From contig CP060765.1 in NCBI GenBank assembly GCA_023205875.1, positions 248,001-312,000 on the forward strand: a stretch of DNA of 64,000 nucleotides. The letters run 5' to 3'. This stretch comes from Chloropicon primus (Eukaryota > Chlorophyta > Chloropicophyceae > Chloropicales > Chloropicaceae). The first letter of the stretch is position 1. Every line of letters starts with the position of its first letter. The translations under genes and the position numbers were made by a program. Below are positions 37,274 to 46,856 of this stretch, piece after piece. The notes beneath the pieces were generated by a model. The model ran no database searches and was not told where the DNA came from. It saw only the letters and a list, made by a program, of their open reading frames with translations.

Positions 37274-40200
37274 CTACTTGCTCAAGTTCTCGATCTGAGA
37301 CACAAGGAATTTATTTTCTTCCACGACCTCTTCGTATTCCTTCAGCAACATCTGGTTCTCCTCCTCGCTCGCCACGCATTTGTCCAGGGCAGCCTTCAGC
37401 TCACCTTCCAACTTCTTTCGGATCTCCTTCTCCGTTTGGAGCTTGTTCTCGAGCTGCATGAATGAAGTGTTGCTGCCGCTCGTGGTGTTCGCCTCGTCGT
37501 ATTGCATGGCGAGTTTCAAGGAATCAAGCCTCTCCTCGAGCTCCGCCCTCTTGACCTGGTCCACCTCCATCTCCAGCTGCTGCCTCAGCCTAGCAAAGTC
37601 CGAAATCAAAGCTGCTGTCTGGCCCCGGCCTTCGAGCTGGAGCTGCTGGGAAACGACCTGGATGACCCCTTCCGCCCTCTTCTTCTCGTATTCGACGCGA
37701 GACTCCATGTCGTACAGCTTGCTGATAGCTGTGGCAGTGCGCTCTTCTGCAGCCTGCTTTTGGGAGTTGGCATTCCTCAGCTGCTCCTTCATCTCCTCGA
37801 GCTCGGTCTGACTCTGCTCCGCGATGGCTTCGAATTCTTTGAGCTTGCCCTCGGCTTCCTTGGACTTTATCTCAGCCTCTTCCGCTTCCTTCTTCACAGT
37901 AGTCATCGTCGCCTCGTAGGATTCGAGCTCATGGTGCTCCATCTCCACCCTCTGTTCCAGCTCCTTCATGCTCGTCGTCGCCTGCAGGACTTGGTCGTGG
38001 AGCTCTTGATTCTCAAGCTCCAGGTTCTCCGCGAGTTCCTTCTTCTCCTTCTCGTGGGTCTGCTTCAGCTCCACGATCAAGGAAGATGCCTCCTCGCACG
38101 AGGCCTCCGCTTCAGACAATTTCACTGAAGTCTCCTCAAGCTCTTTGCTCAACTCATCCTTCTGAACGGTGGCCTTCTCCATCTCTTCCTTGGCCTCCTC
38201 CAGCTCTTTGGTGACCTTTTCCACTTGTTCCTCAGAAGCAGCCTTTGCGGATTCAAGCTCTTCATCCCTGGTCTCGACGGTGCTCTTCAACTCCTTGATG
38301 GTCGCCTTCATGTCGGCAGATTTCTCCTCCTCTTCCTTGAGAAAAGATTCCGCCTCCTCGAGGGACGACTTGCATGTCTTGAGCTCCTTCTCGGCACTGT
38401 CCTTGGCCTTCTTGGCGCCTTCTACCTCCTCCTGAACCGCAACCATCTCCTTCTCTTTCTCAACAAGTCTTTCGGTAAGCTCGTCAACCTCTTGGAGCAG
38501 GAGAGATGCCTCTTCCATTGTATTCTGGAGTTTCTCCTCCTTCTCCTTCAAAGCTTTTTTGCTCTCGGCCTCCTTTTCGTTGAAACTTTCCTGCGCCTCG
38601 GCGAGCTCCTTCGAGGCCGATTCCGCCTTTGCTTCAGATTCCTTTGCAGCAGACTCGACCGTCTCCCTCTCTTTCTTTTCCTCCTCGAGCTCCTGTGACA
38701 CGCGGTCCTTCTCGGCCTCGATTTCAGAGAGTTTGGAGGAAAGCTCCTTCACGCTCTCCTGGGCAGAGCTAATCACCTTTTCGCTCATTTCCACGCTCCT
38801 TTTCATCTCGCTGTCTATCTCGTCCACGAGGGTCTTCAGGGCCTCGTCCAACCCCCTCTCCCCCAAGATGGTGTCGAACTCGTTCGTCTTCTTGTCAGCC
38901 TCCACAAAGACCCTGGCGGCTTTGATGCTGATCTCGTTCAGCTTTTGCTGGAAGGCGTCCAGCAATTGGTTGGACTCGAGCTGCAACCCCCCGATGTCTT
39001 TCTTGAACTTCGCCCGCGTGGCCTTCCTCTCTGTGGCGGCCTCCTCCTTAATCTTCCTTGCCTCTGCGAGGTCCTCGGCCACGGCAAGGCTATCCTGCTT
39101 GTGCTTCTCCGCCATCTCGGCCATCTCTTGCTTCTGGCCTTCTATGACTTGTTCCCTCTCCTTCAGCTCCTGACCGAGCTCCTTGAGGTTCTTGCTGTCG
39201 CTCTTGTAGTGCCTGTTCAGGTTCTCCACGCAAGAAGACAGCTTCCGGATCTTTTCCTCCGCGGTCACCAGCTTGGACAAGACGGAGCTGCTCACCCTCT
39301 CGTCGATGCGGTCCTGAGCGACATCCATGGCTTTCCTTATGTTGCTATCGAGGGTAGAGATCTCCTCAAAGGTCTTCACCTTCCAGCCTATCAAGTCTTG
39401 CTCCTGGTTGTTGGTCAGGGACTTGAACTGGTCGTTCTCCAGCCGGATGACTCTCAGCTTCTCCCTCATGTCCTCGAGCTCCTCCACGGCTGCCTTCTGC
39501 TGGATCTCGGCCTTCTCCTTGCCAATCTTCAGCTGGTGGTTCTCGTTGACAAGGTCAGAGAGCTTCTTCTCCGTGGCGTTCACGTTGTCGCTCGTCTGAA
39601 ACTTGTTGTACTTCAAGAACTGGTTGTAGGCTGCGTGCGTGTCCTTCACCGTTTGGTCTATGGGGTGGCCCGGCCCCTTCTTCGACGCGAATTGGGCCTG
39701 GTGCACGTAGGACGCCCTGCCGAGGTCCGTCGAGTGCGTCTTCCTGGCCCCGAGCTTCTCGCTGCTGCTGAAAGCTTTGAAGGTCAGGTAATCCATGTGA
39801 GCCCCCACCGTCGGGTCGAGCTTGTTGGGATCCACGAGCACCGTCCTCGCTTCGGACATGTGCAAGTCCCCGTCGTGCTCGACCGTGTTGGGAACATGAA
39901 AGCTAGCCTCCGTCCTCGTCGACTTGTGCAAGTCGTGGGCGATGTCCACGTTCTTCAGCACCTGAGCCCGAAGTGCGGCCCTCTTGTCCGCGTCCTCGTA
40001 CGACGAGAATTTGGATGCGGAGGACGAGGACGGCGGGGGGACCTTGTTCTCGCCCTCCTCGCCGTCTTCCGCGGCGGGGGCATGACCACCCCCCTTCTCC
40101 ACCTTCCTGGCGCTTCCCCTCACTCCAGGAACGCTCGCACCGTGGACCACCTGGTCTCTCCTGTCCAGGTAAGCGATGCGCTCCTCGAGCTTGCTGAGGA

Positions 40201-40813
40201 GGTCCTGTGCGTTCGCGCTCTGAACCTCCGCGGACGCCAAACGGTTCTCCGACATGGACTCCCTCGCCCGTACCCACTTGTCGTAGTTGGACGACCGAAT
40301 CATCACCTCGTGCTTGGACCTCTCCGTCTCGCTCAGCTTCTGCTTCGTCTGCCGCAGCTCCTCCTCTAGGCCCCTCATCGTTTGGTTCATCGTCACCAGC
40401 TCCTGCGCCGCGATAGCGCTCTTGCGGCTCTCCTCCGCCAAACAATGCGTGGACTCGGTCAGCTCGTCCCTCGTCACCTCTATCTGCTTCTTCATGTCCG
40501 CGATCACCATCGTGCTCGACGGCTCTGCCTGCATCCTCTTGGTCTTCTCCCTCTCCTCCTTCTCCAGCTTGATCTTCATGCCCAGCAGCTTTCGCACCAG
40601 TTCCGTCTTGGACACCTCAAGCACCCGAGTGCTCTTGGCATGGCTGTCCGCCAGCCTCTCCGCGTGCTTCCTCGCCGCCCTCTCGTGAGACAGGAGCCGG
40701 GCGTACTCCTCATCCTCGCTGTACGGAACCCTCGCCTTGCTCGAGGACGGCACCGTGCTCCTCGCCTCGAACGTAGCCCTCGTCACGTCCTTGAGCGGCG
40801 TGAACGTCTCCAT
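37274..40813 (-). CDS. Long coiled-coil protein of unknown function
   Basis: The protein has 1179 residues and no introns. Residues 40-220 form a first coiled coil. A non-helical middle (about 225-410) includes a Gly/Pro/Ser-rich linker and a conserved-looking block, HMDYLTFKAFSSSEKL through GHPIDQTVKDTHAAYNQFLK. The rest (about 420-1179) is an almost continuous coiled coil, very rich in Glu, Lys and Ala, interrupted near residue 600. There is no ATPase motif, so it is not an SMC or kinesin. Candidates are a basal-body, flagellar or spindle scaffold, but the sequence alone cannot decide. The upstream gap has no clear copy of the shared promoter element. It is convergent with the carboxypeptidase gene (72 bp between stops). 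Confidence 0.8.
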   Translation of the reverse strand: METFTPLKDVTRATFEARSTVPSSSKARVPYSEDEEYARLLSHERAARKHAERLADSHAKSTRVLEVSKTELVRKLLGMKIKLEKEEREKTKRMQAEPSSTMVIADMKKQIEVTRDELTESTHCLAEESRKSAIAAQELVTMNQTMRGLEEELRQTKQKLSETERSKHEVMIRSSNYDKWVRARESMSENRLASAEVQSANAQDLLSKLEERIAYLDRRDQVVHGASVPGVRGSARKVEKGGGHAPAAEDGEEGENKVPPPSSSSASKFSSYEDADKRAALRAQVLKNVDIAHDLHKSTRTEASFHVPNTVEHDGDLHMSEARTVLVDPNKLDPTVGAHMDYLTFKAFSSSEKLGARKTHSTDLGRASYVHQAQFASKKGPGHPIDQTVKDTHAAYNQFLKYNKFQTSDNVNATEKKLSDLVNENHQLKIGKEKAEIQQKAAVEELEDMREKLRVIRLENDQFKSLTNNQEQDLIGWKVKTFEEISTLDSNIRKAMDVAQDRIDERVSSSVLSKLVTAEEKIRKLSSCVENLNRHYKSDSKNLKELGQELKEREQVIEGQKQEMAEMAEKHKQDSLAVAEDLAEARKIKEEAATERKATRAKFKKDIGGLQLESNQLLDAFQQKLNEISIKAARVFVEADKKTNEFDTILGERGLDEALKTLVDEIDSEMKRSVEMSEKVISSAQESVKELSSKLSEIEAEKDRVSQELEEEKKERETVESAAKESEAKAESASKELAEAQESFNEKEAESKKALKEKEEKLQNTMEEASLLLQEVDELTERLVEKEKEMVAVQEEVEGAKKAKDSAEKELKTCKSSLEEAESFLKEEEEKSADMKATIKELKSTVETRDEELESAKAASEEQVEKVTKELEEAKEEMEKATVQKDELSKELEETSVKLSEAEASCEEASSLIVELKQTHEKEKKELAENLELENQELHDQVLQATTSMKELEQRVEMEHHELESYEATMTTVKKEAEEAEIKSKEAEGKLKEFEAIAEQSQTELEEMKEQLRNANSQKQAAEERTATAISKLYDMESRVEYEKKRAEGVIQVVSQQLQLEGRGQTAALISDFARLRQQLEMEVDQVKRAELEERLDSLKLAMQYDEANTTSGSNTSFMQLENKLQTEKEIRKKLEGELKAALDKCVASEEENQMLLKEYEEVVEENKFLVSQIENLSK

Positions 40814-41238
40814 TCTTGAGTCGTGGACTGCTGTGCTGTTAATTAATATAGATATAGATATATCTATACTATCGATATAGGAGGGGAGTCGTCAATGCTT
40901 GCTGGTCAAACGTCTCAAGCAATCACGAGCAGAGCACACAGGCTTTTGGGCCAACCTTCCGCTTCCTGCCTGAAAAAGAGGATAAAGATGCTGCTGTGCT
41001 CAATGCCAAGATGCGGTGGTGCTTCTCGAATTCCAATGTCTTTGCGAGAGAGAGAGAGAGAGAGAGAAACACAAGCTCAAGTCTAACACAGATTTGCGTT
41101 GGACGGCCAGGCACGCGCACACAGCGCACTGAGGACAGGAGACACGGTTTGGTTCGTCGTAGTACCGCTCTCTTGCTGTCCTGTCCTGTCGCCCGGCGAA
41201 CAACAAGTGTTGACAATGTTGTCCAACGACCCCCCTGC

Positions 41239-41268
41239 TAAACCTAAAAACCTAAAAACCTAAAACCT
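41239..41268. repeat. Short interstitial telomere-like repeat
   Basis: Three and a half tandem units of CCTAAAAA/CCTAAAA occur here. They resemble the complementary strand of Chlamydomonas-type TTTTAGGG or plant-type TTTAGGG telomeres, but lack the third C in each unit. They sit exactly at the left edge of the AT-rich island. Confidence 0.5.
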
Positions 41269-41487
41269 CTTGGGGATAATGTCTTTCAAAGCATAAACAA
41301 ACATTGTTCTATACAAGACCTTCCTAAATTCTACCACTAACATTATTCAATAACATTAATCACGTGTTATATGTAATGTCTATAATAGAAATATGTATTG
41401 ACTTGAAACAAAATGTTTATATTGATGATTGAGTGACGTTTTTCCTGGAGACTTCTTCGGGCGCGTCGCAACAACGTTTTCTACTGC

Positions 41488-41582
41488 TAGAGCGTGGTGC
41501 TAATATCTTAGATAGAATGCTGAATTTTGTATTCGGTTTTAAAGCTACGTCAATCAAGTAAGTTCGATCCCTACGATGGGCA
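41488..41582 (+). other. tRNA-Ile-like fragments, possible degenerate or unusually organised tRNA
   Basis: A 17-base string at 41488-41504, TAGAGCGTGGTGCTAAT, equals the D-arm to anticodon (AAU) part of a typical eukaryotic tRNA-Ile. A T-arm-like AGTTCGATCCC lies at 41561-41571, followed by a possible acceptor strand GATGGGCA and then a T run at 41587 suitable as a Pol III terminator. I could not find a matching 5' acceptor strand or D-stem, and the spacing needs an intron of about 40 bases. It may be a tRNA relic, a tRNA-derived element or a chance match. Confidence 0.3.
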
Positions 41583-41781
41583 CGCGTTTTTCTTTTTGTT
41601 TTTGAATTTCAAAATATCTGGTCGGGTACCCTGGGTTGCAAAGAGGAGGAATTGGACAATTCTTGGGGGAGACCGGAATCATCAGCGTCATCAAGGGGCG
41701 TCGACCAAGGTAGGTGCTTTGAACGCGTAATGGTTGAGCAGAGGATCTCAAGCGCGGTAGTGGCCTACGCAGGCGGATGCT

Positions 41782-41820
41782 TCGTCTTGTGATCTTTCCA
41801 ACGACCTCTCGCTTGCCCGA
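41782..41820 (+). promoter_or_regulatory. Shared promoter element, copy 13 (reads rightward, distant)
   Basis: It reads CGTCTTGTG then ATCTTTCCA, 12 bases, then TTGCCCGAG. It ends 375 bp before the HD-domain gene, further than most copies, which hints at a long or spliced 5' leader. Confidence 0.7.
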
Positions 41821-42194
41821 GATGGCGAACGTGGGACCAGGTTGCGACGCGGGTTTCGAGTATGCTTGCTGACCCTCCTTTGCTTTTTTTTTGTGTCCGT
41901 TCATGGGATGATTGGCAGGGCGGAGGGAAGGAGCGACCCCTAAGAGGTGCGCCGGGGAGGTCGCAACGTCGACGCGGAGGGTTTCGCCGAGGACCGCGCA
42001 CACCGTTGCGTTACGTCGCGATTGGACGACCTGGGACCCTGACACCTTTGCAACACTAGGAGACCGAGGCCAAAGCGCAGACCATCAGATCATCATCAAT
42101 AACAACAACAACAGCTTCGCACAGGCAGTCTACGTGAGCATGATCCCGTGCGCGTGAGATATACGTCCTGCGCAACGGGAGCAGCGGAGAGGAT

Positions 42195-43862
42195 ATGCTT
42201 GAAACGCCCGAGAGAACGAGCAGCAAGGAACAAAAGGAGACAACGACGACGACTATGACGACGACGACGACTCTGGGGGAGGAGGAGAGGCAGCAGCAGC
42301 AGCAGCAGCAGGACACGACGACGGTGAGCACGATGACGACGACGACGACGACGAGCACGAGGAGCACGGGGGAGGCCAGCAGCAGCAAGAGCGCCGGTGA
42401 CGCTCATTGCTGCCCGGGGGACTACCCCATTTTCTACCCCATGGCGAACAGGGGGGACTACACCTACGCCTCGGCCAAGCCCCTGTTCCTCAACGTCCTT
42501 TCCGAGGCCTTCGACGCGCCCTCGGTGAAGAAGAGGCTGAAGAAGGCCTCGGTGCCAAAGCAGGCCCTGGCGAGGTGGGCCGACTTCATGGCGTCCTGCT
42601 ACATGCAGGACTCGAGGAAGTTCCACTCCTTCGGGCACATCATGAAGCTCTGCCAGGACTCTGAGCCCCTGGTCAAGGTCGCGGTCCTGTTCCACGACGT
42701 TGCCTACTTCCAGGTGGACAACAACCCGCCCCCGAACTCCTCGAGGTTCCTCGAGGACGTCCTCACCCTGGACGAGGCGGAGAAGAGGGAGCACATCTAC
42801 CGCGTGGTGGGGAGCGGGTGCAACCACCCCGGGGTCCTCACCTGCCTGAAGATTTTCAGCATCAAGCTCGGCCAGAAGCTCGACCCGACCATAGGCCTGA
42901 ACGAGTTCGCCAGCGCCCTCATCGCGTCCAGGCTGCTGATGGAAGAGGAGGCCGTGACCCTGGACATGGTCGCCGAGATCTGCGCGGTGATCGAGGGCAC
43001 CATACCGTTCAGGACCAACCAGTGGACGGAGAGGCTGCACAGCAACTTGCTGGAGGCGAACGAGGAGTTCAAGATGGGTAGGACCGAGGAGGAGCTCGAG
43101 GACACGATCCGGTCGGTGGTCAACCTGGCGAACAGGGACGTGGGGGACTTCGGTGAGAAGGACGCCCTGCTCTTCCTCGACGGGACCTGGGACTTGCTCG
43201 TCGAGAACAACCCCAGGATCTGGAGGGAGGGCGAGAGGTGCCCCGTCCAGGTGTACAGGTCGGGCTTGCAGAAGACTCACGGCTTTTTGAGCACGGTGCA
43301 GACGAAGCTCATCTTCAGCAAGTTCAGGGACACCCCGTCCCAGGCGCATTTTGACTTGCTGTCCTCCAGCGCGGCCAAGAACGTCGAGGTGAGCCGCATC
43401 TACAGCGGCATGAAGTTCGTCCTTTGCCTCATCGCGGAGGCCCTGGAGATAGTCCACAAGAAGGCCTCTCAGGTCGACCCGGAGAACTGCAAGAAGGAAG
43501 TCGTCTCGGTGGGAGACACCAGCGACGACCTGGACAGGGCCAAGAAGAAGAGGAAGGTGGAGGACGGCGGCGGCGCCGAGGGGCTGGCAAGGAGCCCACG
43601 CAGCCTCGGCGTGTCGAGACTCCTCTCGTTCCACAGAACCATCAAGCACGGTGGAATGGACGAAGTGTTGACCATCTTGGCAAAGCACTTGATGGAAAGC
43701 TTTGGAGGCAACGTCGAAAAGATTGAATGGCTCATATCGAACTTGAAGGAGGAGGCCAACCCGCAGCCCTACAAGGGTTTTACTAGGGAGCGTGCCCTCG
43801 CTATTTTGAACAGGTGCCCACAGAATGTTGTAGAAAATGTAAAGAGAGTGTTCTCATTGTAA
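42195..43862 (+). CDS. HD-domain metal-dependent phosphohydrolase-like protein
   Basis: The protein has 555 residues and no introns. The first 75 residues are low-complexity: Thr runs from ACG codons, a seven-Gln run, then Ser. The HD fold begins near residue 85. Metal ligands are visible as the His in RKFHSFGHIMKLC and the His-Asp in KVAVLFHDVAYFQ. Helices that follow include the segment EICAVIEGTIPFR. A Lys/Arg-rich segment, AKKKRKVEDGG near residue 450, is a good nuclear localisation signal. The C-terminal domain (about 460-555) is alpha-helical and unrecognised. Nucleotide or second-messenger hydrolysis is the family norm, but no substrate can be named. Its promoter element lies unusually far upstream. 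The gene is convergent with the deubiquitinase gene. Confidence 0.7.
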   Translation: MLETPERTSSKEQKETTTTTMTTTTTLGEEERQQQQQQQDTTTVSTMTTTTTTSTRSTGEASSSKSAGDAHCCPGDYPIFYPMANRGDYTYASAKPLFLNVLSEAFDAPSVKKRLKKASVPKQALARWADFMASCYMQDSRKFHSFGHIMKLCQDSEPLVKVAVLFHDVAYFQVDNNPPPNSSRFLEDVLTLDEAEKREHIYRVVGSGCNHPGVLTCLKIFSIKLGQKLDPTIGLNEFASALIASRLLMEEEAVTLDMVAEICAVIEGTIPFRTNQWTERLHSNLLEANEEFKMGRTEEELEDTIRSVVNLANRDVGDFGEKDALLFLDGTWDLLVENNPRIWREGERCPVQVYRSGLQKTHGFLSTVQTKLIFSKFRDTPSQAHFDLLSSSAAKNVEVSRIYSGMKFVLCLIAEALEIVHKKASQVDPENCKKEVVSVGDTSDDLDRAKKKRKVEDGGGAEGLARSPRSLGVSRLLSFHRTIKHGGMDEVLTILAKHLMESFGGNVEKIEWLISNLKEEANPQPYKGFTRERALAILNRCPQNVVENVKRVFSL

Positions 43863-43951
43863 GCATTGGCGTAAACTATTCGCATAAATATATTGGTTGG
43901 AAGCAAACAAAGGTGTGTGGAATCAAGATCGTACTCTTTTTGTGCCAAAAC

Positions 43952-46501
43952 TTAGTCCTTCTTCGCCTCGAAGAGGCACATGTAAGCCAGGTGCAGCGGG
44001 GGCTTCTCTGATCGCGCCACCTTCTCGTCGTTCATGATGTACCAGTCGCTCCCCCTCCTCACGTGGGCCACGTAGTGCCCAGAGCCCGTGTTCTTTCCGA
44101 TGTGGCTCACAATCCCGGCCAACCTGTAGTTTCCGGGCACGTCTTCGTATTTGTCGCCTTCGCCAGGCTTGTTGCCATCGCCCTTCTTTTGCGTCTCGAT
44201 CGCATCGATTGCTCCCTCCAGATCGTCTGCATGGCTGAACAGCCAATCCGCGGCCCGCTCCACCGAGCCCTGGCACGCGTCGAGCGCAGCGTTACACTGC
44301 CTTTCCGTGAAGCCCATGGAGGTGAGCATCATGATCGACTCCTGGCTGTGACCTGCGGGTGGTCCTCCAACTTGAACCCCTGTCCCCCGGATGGGATCGT
44401 TGAAGTCCGCGTCTTCCATGTGCTGGAGGATCCACTCCATGCAAACCTCCGCCGAGGCGTTCTGCATCGCGATTGCCGCCCTCTTGCACCCATTCTCACT
44501 GAAGCCCATGCCCATCAGCTGATTCACGATCTCCTGGTTCGGGGTCACGGCGGCCGGCTCCTCTTTGCTTGGGCTTCCCTCCGGCAGCTCCTGCTCCCCC
44601 GGCTTGAGCCCCGCGCTCCTGTAGCCCTCCAACGAGATTTCGTCTGGAATGTCCACGTTGACCTCCATTTTGCAAGGCCGCCAGCTCGCGTCCACGTAAT
44701 ACCTCCTGAGATACACGACCAGATACGGGGGGAAAGACTTGAACCTAACCGTTCTCGAGGCTGCCGTCTTCCTCATCACGGCCGCGGAGTAAAAGTCGTC
44801 CAGCACCTCCTCCTGAGCAAAGCTGTCCAAGCAGGCTTGGAAGGGAACGTTCGGAACGACTTTGGGTTCCTCCGCCCCTTTTGTTTCCTCCAACTTCAGC
44901 TTCTTGTTCTGCCTCTCTTCGTACTCCCTGATCTCCTCCAGGTTCGTGGCCTTGTCGAGGGGAATGCTGAGTGCCAACACGTTGTCCTCCCTCTGCTTGT
45001 ACATGACCTTCTTGCTCTCGCCGCACTCAAACCTGTCCTCGAACTGGAAGGTGAAGTGGGAAGAAGTCCGTTTGAAGGATTCGGGCAGGAGGCTGCCATC
45101 CGCCCTCTCTGCCCTGGACACTTGCTCCAGGAAGTGCTGGAAGAATTCGACGGAATCCTGCTGCCTCGAGGACGAAAATTCGGGGTGGCCCCGACCGATC
45201 AGCGTCTTGAACATGTTCGGCGACACGCTCAAAGTGCAGTCGCCCTCCTCTTTCCCCTCCTCCCTCGGCACGCCTTGGGCGAGTACGAGGGCTCTCGACA
45301 GCTTGGCCATCTGCACCACCAAGGTGCTCTGGGGCTTCTTGCCGCTGGAAGAAGAAGAAGAAGAAGAGGCCTGGGCGGCGAATGCATCGAAGATGCCCTG
45401 GGCGTGAGCCGCGTAGGTTGACTTGACGCCGCTGGTGCTGCAAACCAACTGCATGACGGAGTTCATGTAGCAGCTGTTGCCCAAGTTTTTCAGCCCAACC
45501 AGTCCCGGCCCCCCGGCCGGCACGAGCTTGCTGCCCTCCTCCGTAATGGAATCAAACTCGTGCTTGAGGTTCAAATCGATCTGCATCTCTGCCATCGTCT
45601 TGTCCGTCTTCTCCATCTCGAGCATGTTGATCCCCCAGTGCTGCAAGTGCTTCGACAGCAGTGGGTTGATTACCATGTCGTTCTCGTCCGGCGCGTAGCA
45701 GAAAACGTCGGCGCCCTTTGGGGTGATCGTCCCCAGCTTCACCGCGAGGGGAAACATCGAGCCCGTCGCCTCGTAGTGGGTCAGGGCGGCCCCGCACCCC
45801 CCGGTGCCGTCAAAGTTCCTTCGACCGCAACCGATGTAGCCGTCCGAGAGGTTCAGCCACAAGTTCGTCTTCGCCCCGCAGCTCGCGCACCTCCACTTCT
45901 CCGGGTCGCTGGAGACCGGGACGGGGCTCTCGTCCTGCATCAGGGCCTCCGCGTACTTGGTCACCTGCAACTCCTCCTTCCACTCGGAGATCAGGCTCTC
46001 GGTGTGACCGTCCTTGTGGCTCATGATGGCGCTCACGCACTCGCCCACCACGGGAGGCAGGCCATCGCAAGGGAGACCCACCTCCACGTTGTCCGGGTAA
46101 GCCACGAGCGAGAGCTTCTCTTCGACCTCGTACTTTTGATCATCCAACTTGAAGCCGTTCTCCGTTCCAAGGGCGAACTCCGTGACGCCCTCGTCCTTCT
46201 TGCCGTCGGAGCCGTCGCCGTCGTCACCCTTCTCGACCTTGGTCCTCCTGATCCTCAGGAACAGCCCCCCCTTGTCGGCATGGAGCGCCAGGCCGAGCGA
46301 GTCCTCCGAGTACCCGATCCAGGTCTTGAGCGAAACGAGGACGCCTCCTCCCTCGGACGAAGACGACGAAGGCGAAGCACCTCCTCCCGTAGTGAACGCG
46401 TTCGCGAACGTGTACGCGCACTCGTCCTTCCACACCTCGTCCGCCTCCCTCGGCACTCGTACCAAACCCTTCTCCACGTACTTGGCCGCGATCCCCTCCA
46501 T
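43952..46501 (-). CDS. Ubiquitin carboxyl-terminal hydrolase of the USP5/USP13 (UBP14) type
   Basis: The protein has 849 residues and no introns. A cryptic N-terminal zinc-finger-like region is followed by the ZnF-UBP domain (KWRCASCGAKTNLWLNLSDG, then CGAALTHYEATGSMFPLAVK) near residues 200-300. The catalytic Cys box is LKNLGNSCYMNSVMQLVCS and the catalytic His box is TGSGHYVAHVRRG. Two UBA domains sit between them inside the catalytic domain (VNQLMGMGFSENGCKRAAIA and MLTSMGFTERQCNAALDACQ). This exact order is that of USP5 (isopeptidase T), which disassembles free polyubiquitin chains after recognising their C-terminal Gly-Gly. In plants the orthologue is UBP14. The C-terminus ends LHLAYMCLFEAKKD, close to the last catalytic strand. 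A complete promoter element lies immediately upstream. Confidence 0.95.
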   Translation of the reverse strand: MEGIAAKYVEKGLVRVPREADEVWKDECAYTFANAFTTGGGASPSSSSSEGGGVLVSLKTWIGYSEDSLGLALHADKGGLFLRIRRTKVEKGDDGDGSDGKKDEGVTEFALGTENGFKLDDQKYEVEEKLSLVAYPDNVEVGLPCDGLPPVVGECVSAIMSHKDGHTESLISEWKEELQVTKYAEALMQDESPVPVSSDPEKWRCASCGAKTNLWLNLSDGYIGCGRRNFDGTGGCGAALTHYEATGSMFPLAVKLGTITPKGADVFCYAPDENDMVINPLLSKHLQHWGINMLEMEKTDKTMAEMQIDLNLKHEFDSITEEGSKLVPAGGPGLVGLKNLGNSCYMNSVMQLVCSTSGVKSTYAAHAQGIFDAFAAQASSSSSSSSGKKPQSTLVVQMAKLSRALVLAQGVPREEGKEEGDCTLSVSPNMFKTLIGRGHPEFSSSRQQDSVEFFQHFLEQVSRAERADGSLLPESFKRTSSHFTFQFEDRFECGESKKVMYKQREDNVLALSIPLDKATNLEEIREYEERQNKKLKLEETKGAEEPKVVPNVPFQACLDSFAQEEVLDDFYSAAVMRKTAASRTVRFKSFPPYLVVYLRRYYVDASWRPCKMEVNVDIPDEISLEGYRSAGLKPGEQELPEGSPSKEEPAAVTPNQEIVNQLMGMGFSENGCKRAAIAMQNASAEVCMEWILQHMEDADFNDPIRGTGVQVGGPPAGHSQESIMMLTSMGFTERQCNAALDACQGSVERAADWLFSHADDLEGAIDAIETQKKGDGNKPGEGDKYEDVPGNYRLAGIVSHIGKNTGSGHYVAHVRRGSDWYIMNDEKVARSEKPPLHLAYMCLFEAKKD

Positions 46502-46520
46502 CCCTCTCTCCCTCTCTCTG

Positions 46521-46589
46521 AATCCTCAAATCCTCACCAGAGCTCCGCTCTCTTCGAGCGACGGCTCTTTCGAAAGAGGAAGAGACGAC
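46521..46589 (-). promoter_or_regulatory. Shared promoter element, copy 14, with downstream box (reads leftward)
   Basis: On the minus strand it reads GTCTCTTCCTCTTTCGA, 12 bases, then TCGAAGAGA, and 15-20 bases later GTGAGGATTTGAGGATT. The third box ends 20 bp before the deubiquitinase ATG at 46501. Confidence 0.8.
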
Positions 46590-46764
46590 CTTGGCGATTG
46601 TTCCGCTCAATAACACCGCCAACGCCGCAAACCTCGACCCCGCAACCTAATCACCGTCCTCTCGCGTCCCTCCACCTCCCGAGCGATCGCGATTGATGAT
46701 CATTTGATTTGACCGTTCAAACGAACGAGCGACAGAAGGGGATCGATCGTTGGCGATCGCGATC

Positions 46765-46800
<36 letters not shown>

Positions 46801-46856
46801 AGGAAGTGATCGTGAGGGAGGAGATGGTGAGGGGGTCAAAAAACATGATCCAACTT

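Larger units (their letters stand above)
40814..42194. other. Divergent gap containing an AT-rich island
   Basis: No protein gene is seen. From about 41230 to 41560 the base composition is sharply AT-rich compared with the GC-rich surroundings. The island starts with a telomere-like repeat and ends with tRNA-like fragments (separate entries). A GA run at 41045-41067 and short palindromic TA-rich sequence at 40845-40880 are also present. Confidence 0.5.

Noticed and set aside
42096-43688. A 530-residue open frame on the minus strand opposite the HD-domain gene
   Set aside because: It lies fully antisense to a gene with recognisable HD motifs, has biased, domain-free composition and begins in low-complexity sequence. 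GC-rich codon use produces such shadow frames.
44063-45421. A 452-residue open frame on the plus strand opposite the deubiquitinase
   Set aside because: Antisense to a gene with intact catalytic Cys and His boxes; His/Leu/Arg-rich with no domain.
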